Origin: Prionace glauca
Taxonomy: Eukaryota; Chordata; Chondrichthyes; Carcharhiniformes; Carcharhinidae
Assembly: GCA_037974335.1 (NCBI GenBank)
Contig: CM075760.1
Location: forward strand, 29,224,902-29,288,901
DNA: 64,000 nt
Direction: 5' to 3'
Part shown: piece after piece, positions 11,000 through 22,689 of the stretch
How the letters are laid out: every line of letters begins with the position of its first letter
How positions within the stretch are numbered: the first letter of the stretch is position 1
Position numbers and translations under genes: made by a program
Notes under the pieces: generated by a model
What the model was told of the DNA's origin: nothing
Database searches by the model: none
The model's input: only the letters and a program-made list of their open reading frames with translations

Positions 11000-11500
11000 T
11001 CATTGAGGCATAGAGGTTAACAACACGGAAACAGGCCCTTCGGCCCAACTTGTCCATGCCATCCTTTTTTAAACCCCTAAACTAATCCCAATTGCCCGCA
11101 TTTGGCCCATATTTTTCTTTTTCTATCGTACCCATATAATTATCTAAATGTTTTTTTAAAGATAAAATTGTACCCGCATCCACTACTACCCCTGGAATTT
11201 TCTGTATGAAGTAAAAAAAATCCCACCTGGACACTTTTGGATTTCTCCCCTCTCACCTTAAATCTAAGCCCTCTAGCTTTATATTCCCCTACCTTTGGGA
11301 AGAGATATTGACTATCTACCTTGTCTATGTCCCTCATTATTTTATAGACCTCTATAAGGTCATTCTTCAGCCTCCTACCCTCCAGAGAAAATAAAAGTCC
11401 CTCCTTATAACTCAATCCGTCAAGTACTAATAAATCCTAATAAATCTTTTCTGCACATTTTCTACAGTAGGATAACCAGAATTTGCACACGGTTTTACGA
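11000..11500 (-). mobile_element. CR1-clade LINE, 3' part
   Basis: On the minus strand 11140-11415 is open and reads like the CR1 C-terminal region: a Tyr-x-Glu-x-LeuFSLE(G/R)RRL motif, a DLIEVYKIM motif and an LFP motif. The 3' side shows 'aacaggcccttcggcccaac', typical of the LINE tail. It is 5' truncated. Confidence 0.8.
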
Positions 11501-11589
11501 ATGTGCCCTTAAAATGTCTTGTACAACTTCAACAAGACTTCCCAACCTGCTGAGAACTTTTGGAGCAATCTGTTTTTATTAAAAACATG

Positions 11590-12560
11590 AATTACTGTTT
11601 TTCTCATACACATGAACACAATAAATAGAAGCAGAAATGGATCACTCGGCCTATCAAACCTGCTCTACCATTCAATGCCATCATATCCGACCTTGGGCTT
11701 CAACTCCATTTTCCCACTAGCTCCCTATATCCCTCAATTCCCAGACAGACCGTATTTTTTTTTCCATCACAGTCTGAAACGTGTTCAATGAAGGAGCAGC
11801 GACAACCCTCTTTGGGGGAGAGTTTCAAAGATGCGCAGCACTTTGTGTGAAGTAAATTCCTCTGATCTCATAGAACCACTGCACTGCTGTAAGAGGCCAT
11901 ACGGCCCGTCTGACTCTGCAACGACTATCCGACTGAGACCACATCAAGGTCCCATTCCCGCAGCCCCACACACCCATCCTGCTAATCACCCTAACCTACA
12001 CACTTTTGGACACTTAGGGACAATTTGCCAAGTCCAATCGACCTAACCAGCACATCTTTGAGCTGTGGGAGGAAACCGGGGTACCGGGAGGAAACCTATG
12101 TATGAACGGGGAGAATGAACAAGCTCCAGAGTGACCTAAACGCTCTTTTTGCTGATGCTGTTTTAGATTCCCGCCCAGTGGAAACAATCTCTCAGCGCCC
12201 ACCCTCTCGATCCCATTCAGAATGGAGCAGGTTTTTATGAGATCCCCTCTCATTCCTCTAAACGCAAGAGAATTTCAACCGAATTTCCTCAACCCCTCAA
12301 GACAGCGTAAACCCGAGCTTACGGAGCAAACTAACGACCCTTCACCATATTGTCTGCAATGCAAGAATATCTTTTCTTAAATATGGAGACCAGCATTGGG
12401 AAGAATTTCCCACATGCGGTCTCAATAAACCCTCTCAACCGTAGTAATACCGACTTATTGCTGAACTCCATTCCTTTGACAAGAAAGGTCAAAATGCCAT
12501 TTCCCTTTCGAACTGATTGCTCACAAACTAACTTCCTGCGCTCCTATGTACAAACAAATC
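11590..12560 (-). mobile_element. LINE 3' part interrupted by a SINE
   Basis: LINE tail sequence (11590-11860) and C-terminal coding traces (12140-12560, with the FPLGG-like 'LERLFPLG' region antisense) are separated by a SINE at 11872-12140. The two LINE parts continue each other, so the SINE is a nested, younger insertion. Confidence 0.6.
11872..12140 (-). mobile_element. V-domain SINE fragment (nested)
   Basis: The antisense contains the conserved V-domain string of fish SINEs (tttcctcccacagctcaaag, then a tgctggttaggtcgattgg-like part) and 'gcaaattgtccctaagtgtcc'. The tRNA head is degraded. Confidence 0.65.
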
Positions 12561-12735
12561 ACCCACTTTTTCAAACATGTCTCTTTTTGATACTTTCATG
12601 ATCACGAGAATAACTAATTACTTTTTAAAGTCACGTTGGAAATGTCGACTCTCATGTGAGCTGCCTTCATCCACTTCAAACTCCGTTGCACTTACTGTGT
12701 GTACTTTAAACTATATTTTCCAGGAAGAGTTAAGC

Positions 12736-12808
12736 AGGCTCCAGCGAGAGTCGAACTCGCGACCCCTGGTTTACGAGACCAGTGCTCTAACCACTGAGCT
12801 ATGGAGCC
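12736..12808 (-). tRNA. tRNA-Thr (CGT)
   Basis: A 73-base gene identical in structure to the Thr copy at 4951, with anticodon CGT in ctggtctcgtaaaccag and T-arm gcgagttcgactctcgc. All stems pair. The downstream flank (about 12860-13150) resembles 5060-5360, so the two Thr modules are duplicates with different anticodons. Confidence 0.94.
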
Positions 12809-13109
12809 AAAGGCTGCGCGTTTCTTGCATCAAACGTGCCATAATCCGCGAAACAAGGAACAGTCTGAATTTACAGATGGGTGATCTTGAGTGGATGTGT
12901 GAGCAATTGAGATGGACAACAGGGAGTTAAAAAATGCGATGTGAAAGCGGTAGAATTTAAGGCGTTTCAAATACTTCCAATGATCAGTACCTGCCATGTG
13001 TCTGTTTAGAGAATATTCTTCAGAGCTTTATGCTGATTTCATACCTCTGACTTTTCCAAATATGACACAAGTTTATCCAACTGAATGGTTTACTTTTTTT
13101 ACTCACTTC

Positions 13110-14455
13110 ATAGTCTCGCTGTGTTTTACATTTAATAAAGAATTCATCAATCCACGCTGTGTCTGCTTGATCGAACCATTCTTTTCCAAGTGCCCTGCTA
13201 TTTCTTCATTAATGATCGATTCCAGCATATTCCCAACCACAGATGTTAAGCTAACTGCCCTGTAGTTACCTGCCTTTGGTTGACCTCCTGTTTTAAACAG
13301 TGGCGTTACATTAGCTGTTTTCCAATCAGCACTTCCACAGAGTCCAGCAAATTTTGATAAAATACAACGAATGTATTTGCTATTACTTCTGCCATTTCTT
13401 TTTGTACCCCGGGATGCATTCCATCCGGACCAGGGGACTTGTCTACCTTTAGTCCCATTACTCTACCCAGCACTGCTATTTTAGTAATATTGATCATTTC
13501 AACGTCCTCACCCCCATGTCCATCGATTATTGGTGTGCTATTTGTATCCTCCACTTCGAAGACCGATACAACAAACTTGTTTAAGGGCTCGGCCATTTCC
13601 TTGTTTCCCATTATTAATCCCCCTTCTCACTTTCTAAGAGTCCAACATTTACTTTAGCTGCCCTTTTCCATTTTATATATTTGTAAATATTTTACTATCA
13701 GTTTTCGTATTTTGTGCGAGTTTACTTTCATAATCTATCTTTCCTTTCTTTTTTTGTTTTCTTAGTAGTTCTTTGTTGTTTTTTAAAGTTTTCCCAATCT
13801 TCTAGTTCCCCAGTAATTGTGGACACTCTGTATTCATTGGTTTTTAATTTGATACTCTCCTTTATTTCCTTAGTTAACCATGACTGGTTATTCCTTTTCT
13901 TACATTCCTTCTTCTTTCACTGAAATATATTTTTGCTGAGTACTGAGTAAAATTTCCTTAAAAATCCCCTATTGTTCCTCAACTGTCCCATCAATTAATC
14001 TGTGTTCCCTGTCTACATTAGACAACTCCGCCCTTATCATATTGTATCCCCCTTGCTCAAGCAGAGGACACTGGTTTGGGACATAGCTTTCTCACCCTCC
14101 ATTTGTATGAGAAATACAACCATATTGTGATCACTCCTTCCAAGAGGATCCCTAACAAGGTGATCATTAATTTTACCTCATTACACAAGACCAGATCCAA
14201 GATAGCTTGCTCCCTTGTAAGTTTTGTAACATACTGTTCGAGGAAACTATCTTGACAGCATTCTAAGAACTCATCCTCACGTCCACGGCATCCAACTTGA
14301 GTTGACCAATCAATATGGAGGTTAAAATCCCCTATGATTATTGTTGGTCATTTTTACATGCATTTGTTTGTTTATAGACCACCCCACCTCGAAGTTATTA
14401 ATTGGGGGCCTATAAACTACACCCATCAGTGACATTTTTCCCTTTACTATTCCTT
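13110..14455 (-). mobile_element. CR1-clade LINE, endonuclease to mid-RT
   Basis: On the minus strand 13306-13611 encodes a stretch with the CR1 palm-entry motif KSPGPDG(M)HP. Upstream (13700-14450) are weaker matches to the linker and endonuclease end. It stops before the catalytic RT region. Many interruptions show age. A different CR1 fragment abuts at 14470. Confidence 0.75.
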
Positions 14456-14469
14456 ATCTCCATCGACAT

Positions 14470-14960
14470 TGATTCCACATTTTGGAACAACCAGAACTGT
14501 ACGCAATACTCCAACTGTGGCCACAGCAGAGTTTTGTACAGTTGCAAAATGACCTCACGGCTCCGAAATTCAATCCCAATAAAAGCTAACACATCGTACG
14601 CCTTCTTAACAACCTTATCAACCTGGGTGCCAACTTTCAGGGATCTATGCACATGTGTATGCACATGTCGACACTACCAAGAGTCCTTCCATTTGCCCTA
14701 TATTGTGTACTCCTATTACCCTTACCAAAGTGAATCACCTCACACTTTTCCGCATCAAACCCCATGTGCCACCTCTCAGCCCAGCTCTGCAGCTTATCTA
14801 TGTCCCTCTGCAAACTATAACATCCATCCTCACTGTCTACAACTCCACCGGCTTTGGTGTCGTCAGCAAATTTACGAATCCATCCTTCTCCACCCTGTCA
14901 TTCACTCACTCATCTGTGCCAATTTATACAAGATGTGGGACGGCGAGTGTTCACATTGCG
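14470..14960 (-). mobile_element. CR1-clade LINE, RT C-terminal fragment
   Basis: The antisense reads HRSLKVGTQVDKVVKKAY, then an LEYCVQFW motif, diagnostic of the CR1 RT C-terminus. It is truncated on both sides. Confidence 0.8.
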
Positions 14961-15028
14961 AGGAGTCACACCGTGGAAACGACAGCACTCTGATCTATGA
15001 TACTAGGCTTTTCTACCACGTCACACAC

Positions 15029-15062
15029 ACACACACACACACACATACACACAGATACACAC
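15029..15062. repeat. (AC)n microsatellite
   Basis: About 11 CA dinucleotides, slightly interrupted. Confidence 0.9.
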
Positions 15063-15109
15063 TTGCTCAAAAATTGCCTGTCTCCAGTCGAATGGTTATT
15101 GATGTGTGA

Positions 15110-16020
15110 CACCAACTGTTCCTTTATTTCAAAGAAGAGTCAAAGAGTAACTTTCATCAAGCTTACTCCTTCAAATATGATTTACACATCGTCTCGATAA
15201 TAAATCTTTAGATGACCGAGGTTTATGTGGGAAAATAAACAAATGAAATGCAGGATTGCAATTATTTCGCCCCAAAATAATAAAGTCCAAGGTGAATTTC
15301 GTAGATAAAAAGTGTTTCACTTGCTGTTTGTAAGTCGGAAAGCGGGTTCATTGTATCACTTTTTAAAGGAAATATAGCATATTAACCTTAGTTATCATTT
15401 GTCATTTCTGTGAAATCCATCCTGTGCTCGCTGAATGTCACAGCAGGAGCATAGGATGTGCAAAATGGTCATAGTGACTTCAGGTGTTTTAGATGTACAT
15501 CTAATAAAAATAATTAGGGAGTAGGAACGCAGTTTGATGGTAACTCATGATCAAAATGAAGGGCGGAGTAGACTCAGAAATACTGAATGCACTACTCATG
15601 CTTCTAATTTCAGTTTCCAAAACTCTCAGAAGGAAATACGCGCCTAACTATTCTGATATCTGTGAGCGAGATGTAATTGGGCAGAAATGAGAAGAGATGG
15701 TCTTTGAATTTGAGATTAGAGCCCAGATCAATATCTCCCCTCACCTGCTGTTCTTGATGTAGACACGAAGGCAATGTTTGTGGGAGGTGGAGGTAACCAT
15801 GGAATGAGCAAGCAACAGTTTGGTTAGGTATACAATGGGATCATCCCCCTTGCCAATGGTGCAATGTGGAGGTACCAAACAGTGAGCGAATCTGTTTGTT
15901 CACCGGTCTGTAACTAAGGTGCCATTTCTAACTTAATTATTCCTCTGGAGACGTTCACTCAGAATAAATGTGGGACACAATGAAACCACTGCAGAGCGCA
16001 GGTCTCGGCTTCATTTCACT
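15110..16020. other. Upstream region of receptor gene 1; no gene seen
   Basis: Unique AT-rich sequence. No recognisable promoter motif could be assigned. Confidence 0.5.
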
Positions 16021-16032
16021 TTCTGGGAGAGG

Positions 16033-18216
16033 ATGCATGGACCAGCGAAAGGCCTCTTCTTCGCCATTTCTTATCCCATTCTCGCTGCCGTTGGTGTTCC
16101 TGGTAGGTGAAAGATCCCAAATTATTCTCATGGCTTGAAGTGTATGGCGTTGCATAAGCATTAACATCGAATTGTTGAATATTCAGTTTTATTCGAATGT
16201 AGTGAAACCCGATCCAGTGTTTTAAGTGTTGTGCAGGATAAAGCCTATAAAGTGACCTGTATTTCATCCACTGGTATACACAGTCTTAGAAAATGAGCTA
16301 TTGCGATCTAATCATTCAATTAGATGCATTGACATAGAACATGCATTCAGTGGTTACATGAAACTATGTTGCGACCTCCAGCAGTTAGTAATCGTTGATT
16401 TGAATGAGGTGGCACTGGGCTGCCCACATTGTTACTGAGGTTTTAACAAATTAAGAATTAATTATTGAAACTTTTGAGAAAATGTGAGGGGGTTATGCAT
16501 ATGCATTTTCCCTTGTGTTAGTAAGTCTGGTAAATGTCAGATAAATATATTTTTAATCACTGGTTGCATCCATGTAGATATAGCAAGTCGAACATGTCTT
16601 GCCCATCTCCATCTTTCATTTGAGAAGGTGATGTAGCGTTTGTTTCTTCAGGCACCCGGATAAGTAGAATGGGGATACTTCACAGAACTTTAACACATCA
16701 ACTTTATACGAACAACAAAATGACTTAGAATTGTTCAACAAATTTATTTTCTAAGGATCGTCCTGAAGAGCAAAGGGAAAGTTTAGTCTTTGTAAGAAGG
16801 GGTTCCAGCGGTTAGTGTCTTGGCAGGTAAAGGCACACTGAAAAAAAAAACAAATCAGCAGCATGGAAGTCCACAATAGGAGACACGGTGTGATCTCAGG
16901 TAGTTGTAGCGTGTTATCAAAATCTGGGAAGGCGAGATGTTGGAGGGATTGACAATCCGAAGAACGAGATTATAAAAAGAGAGACGCTGCCTGAATGGGG
17001 GCTGATAGGGCTGATGGAGGGATGGGATTAGTACGAAGAAGAATAGTGACAGTAAATTTTCGGAGAATCTGAAATTTGATAGTTATCTCAGGGGATCAAC
17101 TCAGTGACCAGAGCGCGGAGTTAAAATTTGGACTGATTCCCCCTAACGTAAAAAAACATTAATCCAGTTTTGAATGTCATGTCATTGCCGAGACTTTACA
17201 ATCACTGGAGTCTGGAGTTGACAAGATGAAGGATGGGATGGTTTTCAGTAACTGATTGGAGAGCGCAGCAGCTGGTGTTTACAGCCCTCCCAGTAAGACC
17301 TCTCTCTGCCTCTTTCTATCTCACAGCCAACTTGGTGACGATCGTAATCTTATCCCGAGGACGGTGCGGACTGTCAGGGTGCATCACCTACTACCTGATC
17401 GCGATAGCATTGGCTGATTTCCTTGTCATCATCATTGCCGTCATCCTCAACCGGATTGGCCGCATCTACTTTCAGAACAGCGTCCTGTCGACCACTCCCG
17501 CATGTACACTCACCAATCTGCTGGTCTATTTCACCCGGGATGCATCTGTCTGGTTGACAGTGGCTTTTACCATCGACCGTTTTGTGGCCATCTGCTGCCA
17601 GAACCTGAAGACCAGATACTGCACTGAGAAAAAAGCATTGCTGGTTATAGGAATAGTCTGTGTCCTGAGCTGTGTCAGGAATGTCCCTGTCTATTTCACT
17701 TACCAGCCATTGTACATCCTGGATGGGGTGCCCTGGTTCTGTGCTTTTAAGCCCAGTTATTACACGCTGCCCGCCTGGCAGGCTTATGAATGGCTGGATT
17801 ACATCTTAACTCCGTTTCTCCCGTTCCTCCTCATCCTGCTTCTTAATGCTCTGACCGTAAAACACATCTTAGCGGCCAGCAGAGCTCGCAGGAGACTCCG
17901 GGGCACGGAGAGTCACGGGGATCCAAAGATGGCCAACCGCAAGAGGTCCATCATCCTTCTGTTCGCCATCGCCCTCAGCTTCCTCCTCCTCTGGGTCACT
18001 TATGTCGTTTACTTCCTCTATGTGTGGATTACAGGTGAGGGCTACCGCACCAGCCTGGATTTCAAAGACCCACGGTACATCTTTCAGGAAACAGGAAACA
18101 TGCTCCAGCTAGTCAGTTCCTGCAACAACGTCTTCATCTACGCAGTCGCTCAGACCAAGTTCCGAGAGGACCTGAAGAAAGTTCTGCTGTGCCCCTTCAC
18201 CAAGCTCACTGGCTAA
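16033..18216 (+). CDS. GPR139-like G-protein coupled receptor, two exons
   Basis: The coding sequence is join(16033..16102, 17327..18216), 319 residues. Exon 1 starts at ATG 16033 (MHGPAKGLFF) and ends in GVP before donor gtaggtg. Exon 2 follows the acceptor ttctatctcacag, and the split codon is phase 1, giving GVPANLVTIVILSRG. Seven hydrophobic segments follow. Seen motifs are the TM3 Cys (TPACTL) with an ECL2 Cys (PWFCAF) for the usual disulfide, DRF in place of DRY (TIDRFVAICC), the basic third loop SRARRRLRG, an NNVFIY form of NPxxY, and a C-terminal Cys in LLCPF that could be palmitoylated. The class A GPR139/GPR142 family is known as orphan or amino-acid-sensing receptors coupled mainly to Gq; fish have many paralogues, so no specific ligand can be assigned. 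The gene looks intact. A longer reading frame runs upstream of 17327 but is intronic. Exon 1 placement rests on splice signals and similarity to the gene at 59630. Confidence 0.88.
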
Positions 18217-18394
18217 AACACACATCAGCACGTGCTTGGGTTTCATCAACTTAGACCAATGTGTACTCCATCTCTCTGAAATCACACACTATTGGGCTTT
18301 AGATACAGGACTTCGGAGATGTAAGGTCCGTAATAGAGCGCTCACAGCCTCCGTTATTGCTCTGAATTAATGCTGAGTTAGCACAGTTGCTAAC

Positions 18395-18880
18395 TTCCTA
18401 GAAGAGATAATGTAACAATGGAGATTTCCAGCATTGAAATAGGCCCTTCGGCCATATAACACCAATCTAATAAAATCCCATATTGCAATAGTTAGCTCGC
18501 TTCCTTGCATGCCATGACGTTTCAAATGTTCATCTAAATGCTTCTTAAATGCGAGGGTTCTTTCCCCTGCCATACTTTCAGGCAGTGAGTTCTCAATTCC
18601 CAGCACCTTCGAGGTTAATGAGTTTGGTTTTTTTTTATTCCCACAAATCCCCTGTCAATATCATGTTCCTATCCTTAGATCTATGTCGCTGGTCATTGAC
18701 ACCTCTACTAAGGGGAATGATTATTCACATCTGGCTTATCTATATCCCTCATAATTTGGTACAAATCAGTGAGGTTCCTTTCATCCTTCTCCACATTAAG
18801 GAAAATAACCCCAGCCTATCCAGCCCCTTTTCATCGCTGCAAACTTCAGCCCAGACTGCAACCCGTTCAATTCCCTTAAT
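18395..18880 (-). mobile_element. CR1-like LINE 3' fragment
   Basis: The antisense of the common LINE 3' end: 'aataggcccttcggccatat', 'ccctgccatactttcaggca' and, near 18800, 'ccagcctatccagccccttt'. It lies 180 bases after the stop of receptor gene 1. Confidence 0.6.
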
Positions 18881-18882
18881 AT

Positions 18883-19287
18883 CAAAGAACAAAGAACAAA
18901 AACAGCCCAGCCCAGGAAACAGGCCCTCCGGCCCAACGAGCCTGCGCCGCCATCTCAACACCAGCAGTCCCCCTCTCCACCCACGACCCCTGTCTAATGT
19001 TTTATTGCCATCCAGATTGAGAGAAAGTGATTTAGGGACAATTTATTCCTGCCAATCAGCCTAACAGCACATCTTTGGGGTGTGGGAGGAAACTGGAGCA
19101 CCTGGAGAAAACCCACGCAAGCACGGGGAGAATGCGCAAACTCCCACAGACACCGGTCCAAATCCATGTGTCTGCACAGCAATCAGTGATAGTCACTGAG
19201 CTGTCGTCTTGCTCAGTTTCTGGTCCAGTTTAGGCACACACTAACGACATGAGGTACTAGGACAATCTCTAACAGCCAAGAGCAGCC
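18883..19287 (-). mobile_element. SINE-like repeat, left inverted arm
   Basis: The minus strand reads head to tail: gctgctcttggctgttagag, 'gacgacagctcagtgactat', the V-domain string ctccagtttcctcccacacc, then ggccggagggcctgtttcc and a (gttcttt)n tail. It is about 88 percent like 22284-22683 (by eye) in the opposite orientation. Confidence 0.75.
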
Positions 19288-19359
19288 GCAGTACGACCCA
19301 TCGCGTGTATGCCCCTCGTTGGACACGAGGCGAACCGACTTATAACCTGTGAATGAAAA

Positions 19360-20645
19360 GGGGAAAAAAAACATTATTCTTATACCATATCCATTTACCT
19401 TACCAGGGTAGCTCCAATGCTAATGACCCTTATTTAAAACAATCTCCTATATCCACCCATCTCTAACCCAGTCATGTGCCTGTCTAAGTTACTCTTAAAT
19501 GACTCTAGTGTGTTTTCCTCCACCACCTTACTTGGCAGAGCATTCCATACCCCCACTACCTTCTGTGTGAAAAACCTCCCTCTAATATCTGTGTTGTACC
19601 GCTCTCCCCCTCACGTTAAGTCCATGGCCCCTTGTCCTACGTGTCTCTATCATAGGAAATAGCTTACTTCTGTTTACTCTATCTATACCCTTCATAATCT
19701 TATATACTTCTATTAGATCCCCCCTCAGTCGGCGTCTTTCAAGGGAAAAGAGGCCCAATTTCTTCAATCTTTCCTCATATCCCAGTCCTTCCATACCAGG
19801 CAACATCCTGGTAAACCTCCTCTGCACTCTCTCCAGAGTCTCCACGTCCTTCCGGTAGTAAGGCGACCAGAACTGGACGCAGTACTCTAAATGCTGCCTA
19901 ACCAACGTTCTGTACAACTGCAACTTTAGACTCCAGCTCTTATATTCTATACCCCTTCCTATAAAGGCTAACATACCATAGGCTTTCTTCACCACACTCT
20001 CCACTTGCACTGCCACCTTCAAAGACTTGTGCACTTGTACCCCCAGGTCTCGCTGCGATTCTATACTCCTTACGGTCTTACCCTTTACCATATAACTCCC
20101 CCCTACATTATTCCGGCCAAAATGCATCACCTCACATTTATCCGGATTAAACTCTATTTGCCATGTATCCGCCCAATCAAACAGCCTATCAATATCCCGC
20201 TGTATTGCCAGATACTGCTCCTCACTGCCCACCAATCCAACCACCTTGGTGTCATCAACAAATTTGCTGATCACACCACCTACTCCTTCTTCCAAATCAT
20301 TTACATACACCACAAAGAGAAGAGGTCCCAGTACTGAGCCCTGCGGCACACCACTAGTGACAGACCTCCAGCTAGAAAAGGACCCCTCCACTACTACTCT
20401 CTGACTCGTCTTTGCAAGCCAGTTCTCTACCCATCTAGATACCTGACCACAAATCCAATGAGATTTAATCTTCTGTACCAACCTACCATGAGGGACTTTG
20501 CCAAATGCTTTACTGAAATCCATATAGACAACATCAACGGCTCGTCCTTCGTCGACCGTTTTTGTCACCTCTTCAAAGAATTCTACCAGATTCATAAGGC
20601 AAGACTTCCCCTTTACAAAGCCATGCTGCGTATCCTTAATCAGAT
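19360..20645 (-). mobile_element. CR1-clade LINE, 3' half (RT palm to tail)
   Basis: One open minus frame of over 300 codons runs from DLIKDTQHGFVKGKSC through YMDFSKAFGKVPH, GVPQGSVLGPLLF, the catalytic FVDDTK (FADD form), LEYCVQFWSP and LFSLERRRLRGDLIEVYKIM to the end of ORF2. It is young, since there is no stop in this stretch. Its 5' half is inverted next to it (20645-21779). Confidence 0.9.
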
Positions 20646-21779
20646 CGCAACGCCCCAAGCTGGGGGGTCGGATGGGGAGGAATTCGTAAGATGTGTATTG
20701 GAAGGATCCTTGCAACAGTATGTAGATAGCCCGACTAGAGAGGGGGCGATACTGAATTTAATTCTGGGAAATGAGCTGGGTCAGGTGGTTGAGGTTGCGT
20801 AGGCGAACATGTGGCTAATCGTGACCACAAGTCCGTCTACTTTAGGATACGAATGGAAAAAGATGAGAGCTGTTCTAAGGGGAGGGTGCTAAATTGGGGG
20901 AAGGCTAGATACAGCCGGATTAGGCAGGAGCTTAGGGATACAGACTGGGATAGGCTGTTGGAAGGCAAGACCACGTTAGGCAGGTAGGAGTCTTTCAAGG
21001 GAAAACTGCAATGGGTGCAGGAAAGGCATGTGCCGGTTAGGAGAAAGGATAGGAAAGGTAGGATTAGGGAACCGTGGATTACTAGAGACATAGGAGACCT
21101 CGTTAGGAAGAAACGAAAGGCGTACGTCAGGTCTAAGCAGCTGGGAACGGAGAGAGCTTTGGAGGAATACAGAGAGAGTAGGAGGAATCTCAGACGGGGA
21201 GTTAGGAGAGCAAAGAGGGGGCATGAGATGGCTTTGGTAGGTAGGGTTAAGGAGAATCCAAAGGCGTTTTACTCCTATAATAAAAACAAAAGGGTGGCTA
21301 GGGGTAAAATCGGTCCTCTCAGGGACAGACGTGGGGAATTGTGCTTAGCGGCAGAGGGAATGGGGGAGATCCTGAATGAATACTTTGCGTCGGTATTCAC
21401 GAAGGAGAGGGGCTTGATGTCTGGTACGGTCATTGAGGGAGCGGCAGACCAATTGAAAGGTCTATCGATTACGAGGGAAGAAGTGTTAGGGCTTTTAGCT
21501 GGCATTAAAACCAATAAATCTCCGGGGCCCGATGGCATTTATCCTAGGCTGCTTAGGGAGGCGAGGGATGAGATTACTGGGCCTCTGACGCAAATCTTTG
21601 TCTCTTCTTTGGACGCAGGTGAGGTCCCAGAGGACTGGAGGATAGTGAACGTGGCACCATTGTTTAAAAAGGATAGGAGGGATAACCCGGGTAACTATAG
21701 GCAGGTGAGCTTAACGTCAGTGGTAGGTAAGTTGATGGAGAGGATTCTTAGGGATAGGATGTATGCGCGTTATCCTTAG
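20645..21779 (+). mobile_element. CR1-clade LINE, 5' part, inverted
   Basis: The plus strand carries the segment that should precede the 19360-20645 part: a damaged endonuclease end, then an open frame 21015-21779 with REPWITRDI, KTNKSPGPDGIYPRLL, PEDWRIVNVAPLFKK and GKLMERILRDRMYA. It stops exactly where the other half begins (LIKDTQHGF). The pair is one element with a 5' inversion. Confidence 0.88.
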
Positions 21780-21849
21780 AGCGTTATCCTTTCTAATACA
21801 ACAACATCTGAATGTGCAATGAACCGAACCCTCGAATGTGTAGTGATTC

Positions 21850-22100
21850 GAAACGATTCTCCTTGTTAAAGTAGTTCGGCACCACTATCATCCTAATGAA
21901 TCTTACACGATTCACCAACCGTCGCATAATGGGAGTTTTATACAGCACCAGCATAACTTCTGTGCTCTTTTCATCAATGCTTCTGCTAATAAAGGCAAGT
22001 ACACTTTGTGAACTCTTAACTACATCATCTGTCCTGCGCTTTGCATCCTATCATTGCCTTTCACTATCTGTGTTTGTTCTCAGCCTGTTGCCCCTGTGAA
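21850..22100 (-). mobile_element. Decayed CR1 RT fragment
   Basis: The antisense gives a short AFISRSID...LVLYKT-like reading similar to the CR1 C-terminal segment, with no other support. Confidence 0.4.
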
Positions 22101-22283
22101 ATTTCCAGTTCGGAAACAAAACTACAAATTCTCAATCCACTGATGCTGACAGAATTGCTTTCGACCAGGAAGCAATTCAGGATTGCTTATCAAAAACATT
22201 TTTTGTTGATATATCGAAACCAGTCTGCGAACCTGCAAGAGCTGAACACGAATCACTAACGCATCAAAATGGCACGGCGTTGG

Positions 22284-22683
22284 TTGCTGCTCTTGGTTGT
22301 TCGAGATTGGCCTAGTGCTTCGTATCGTTAGTGTACGCTTAAACTGGACCAGATACTGGGCAAGACGACAGCTCAGTGACTATCACTGATTGCTGTGCAG
22401 ACACATGGATTTGGGCCGGTGTCTGTGGGAGTTTGCACATTCTCCCCGTGCTTGCGTGGGTTTTCTCCGGGTGCTCCGGTTTCCTCCCACACCCCAAAGA
22501 CGTGCTGTTAGGCTGATTGGCAGGAATAAATTGTCCCTAAATTAGTTTCCCTCATTATGGATGGCCATAAAACAATAGATAAGGGTCATGGGTGGAGGGG
22601 GGGACTGGTGATGTTAAAATGGCGGCGCAGGCTCGTTGGGCCGGAGGGCCTGTTTCCCGGGCTGTTTTTGTTCTTTGTTCTTT
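22284..22683 (+). mobile_element. SINE-like repeat, right inverted arm
   Basis: The same 400-base unit as 18883-19287, forward here: ttgctgctcttggttgttcg to tttttgttctttgttcttt. It contains the V-domain string ctccggtttcctcccacacc. The tail ggcggcgcaggctcgttggg precedes a gttcttt repeat. Confidence 0.78.
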
Positions 22684-22689
22684 CTTTGT

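Noticed and set aside
17233-17326. Upstream extension of the receptor reading frame starting at ATG 17233.
   Set aside because: It contains a consensus splice acceptor at 17326 and matches no family N-terminus; exon 1 at 16033 gives the expected GVPANLVT join.
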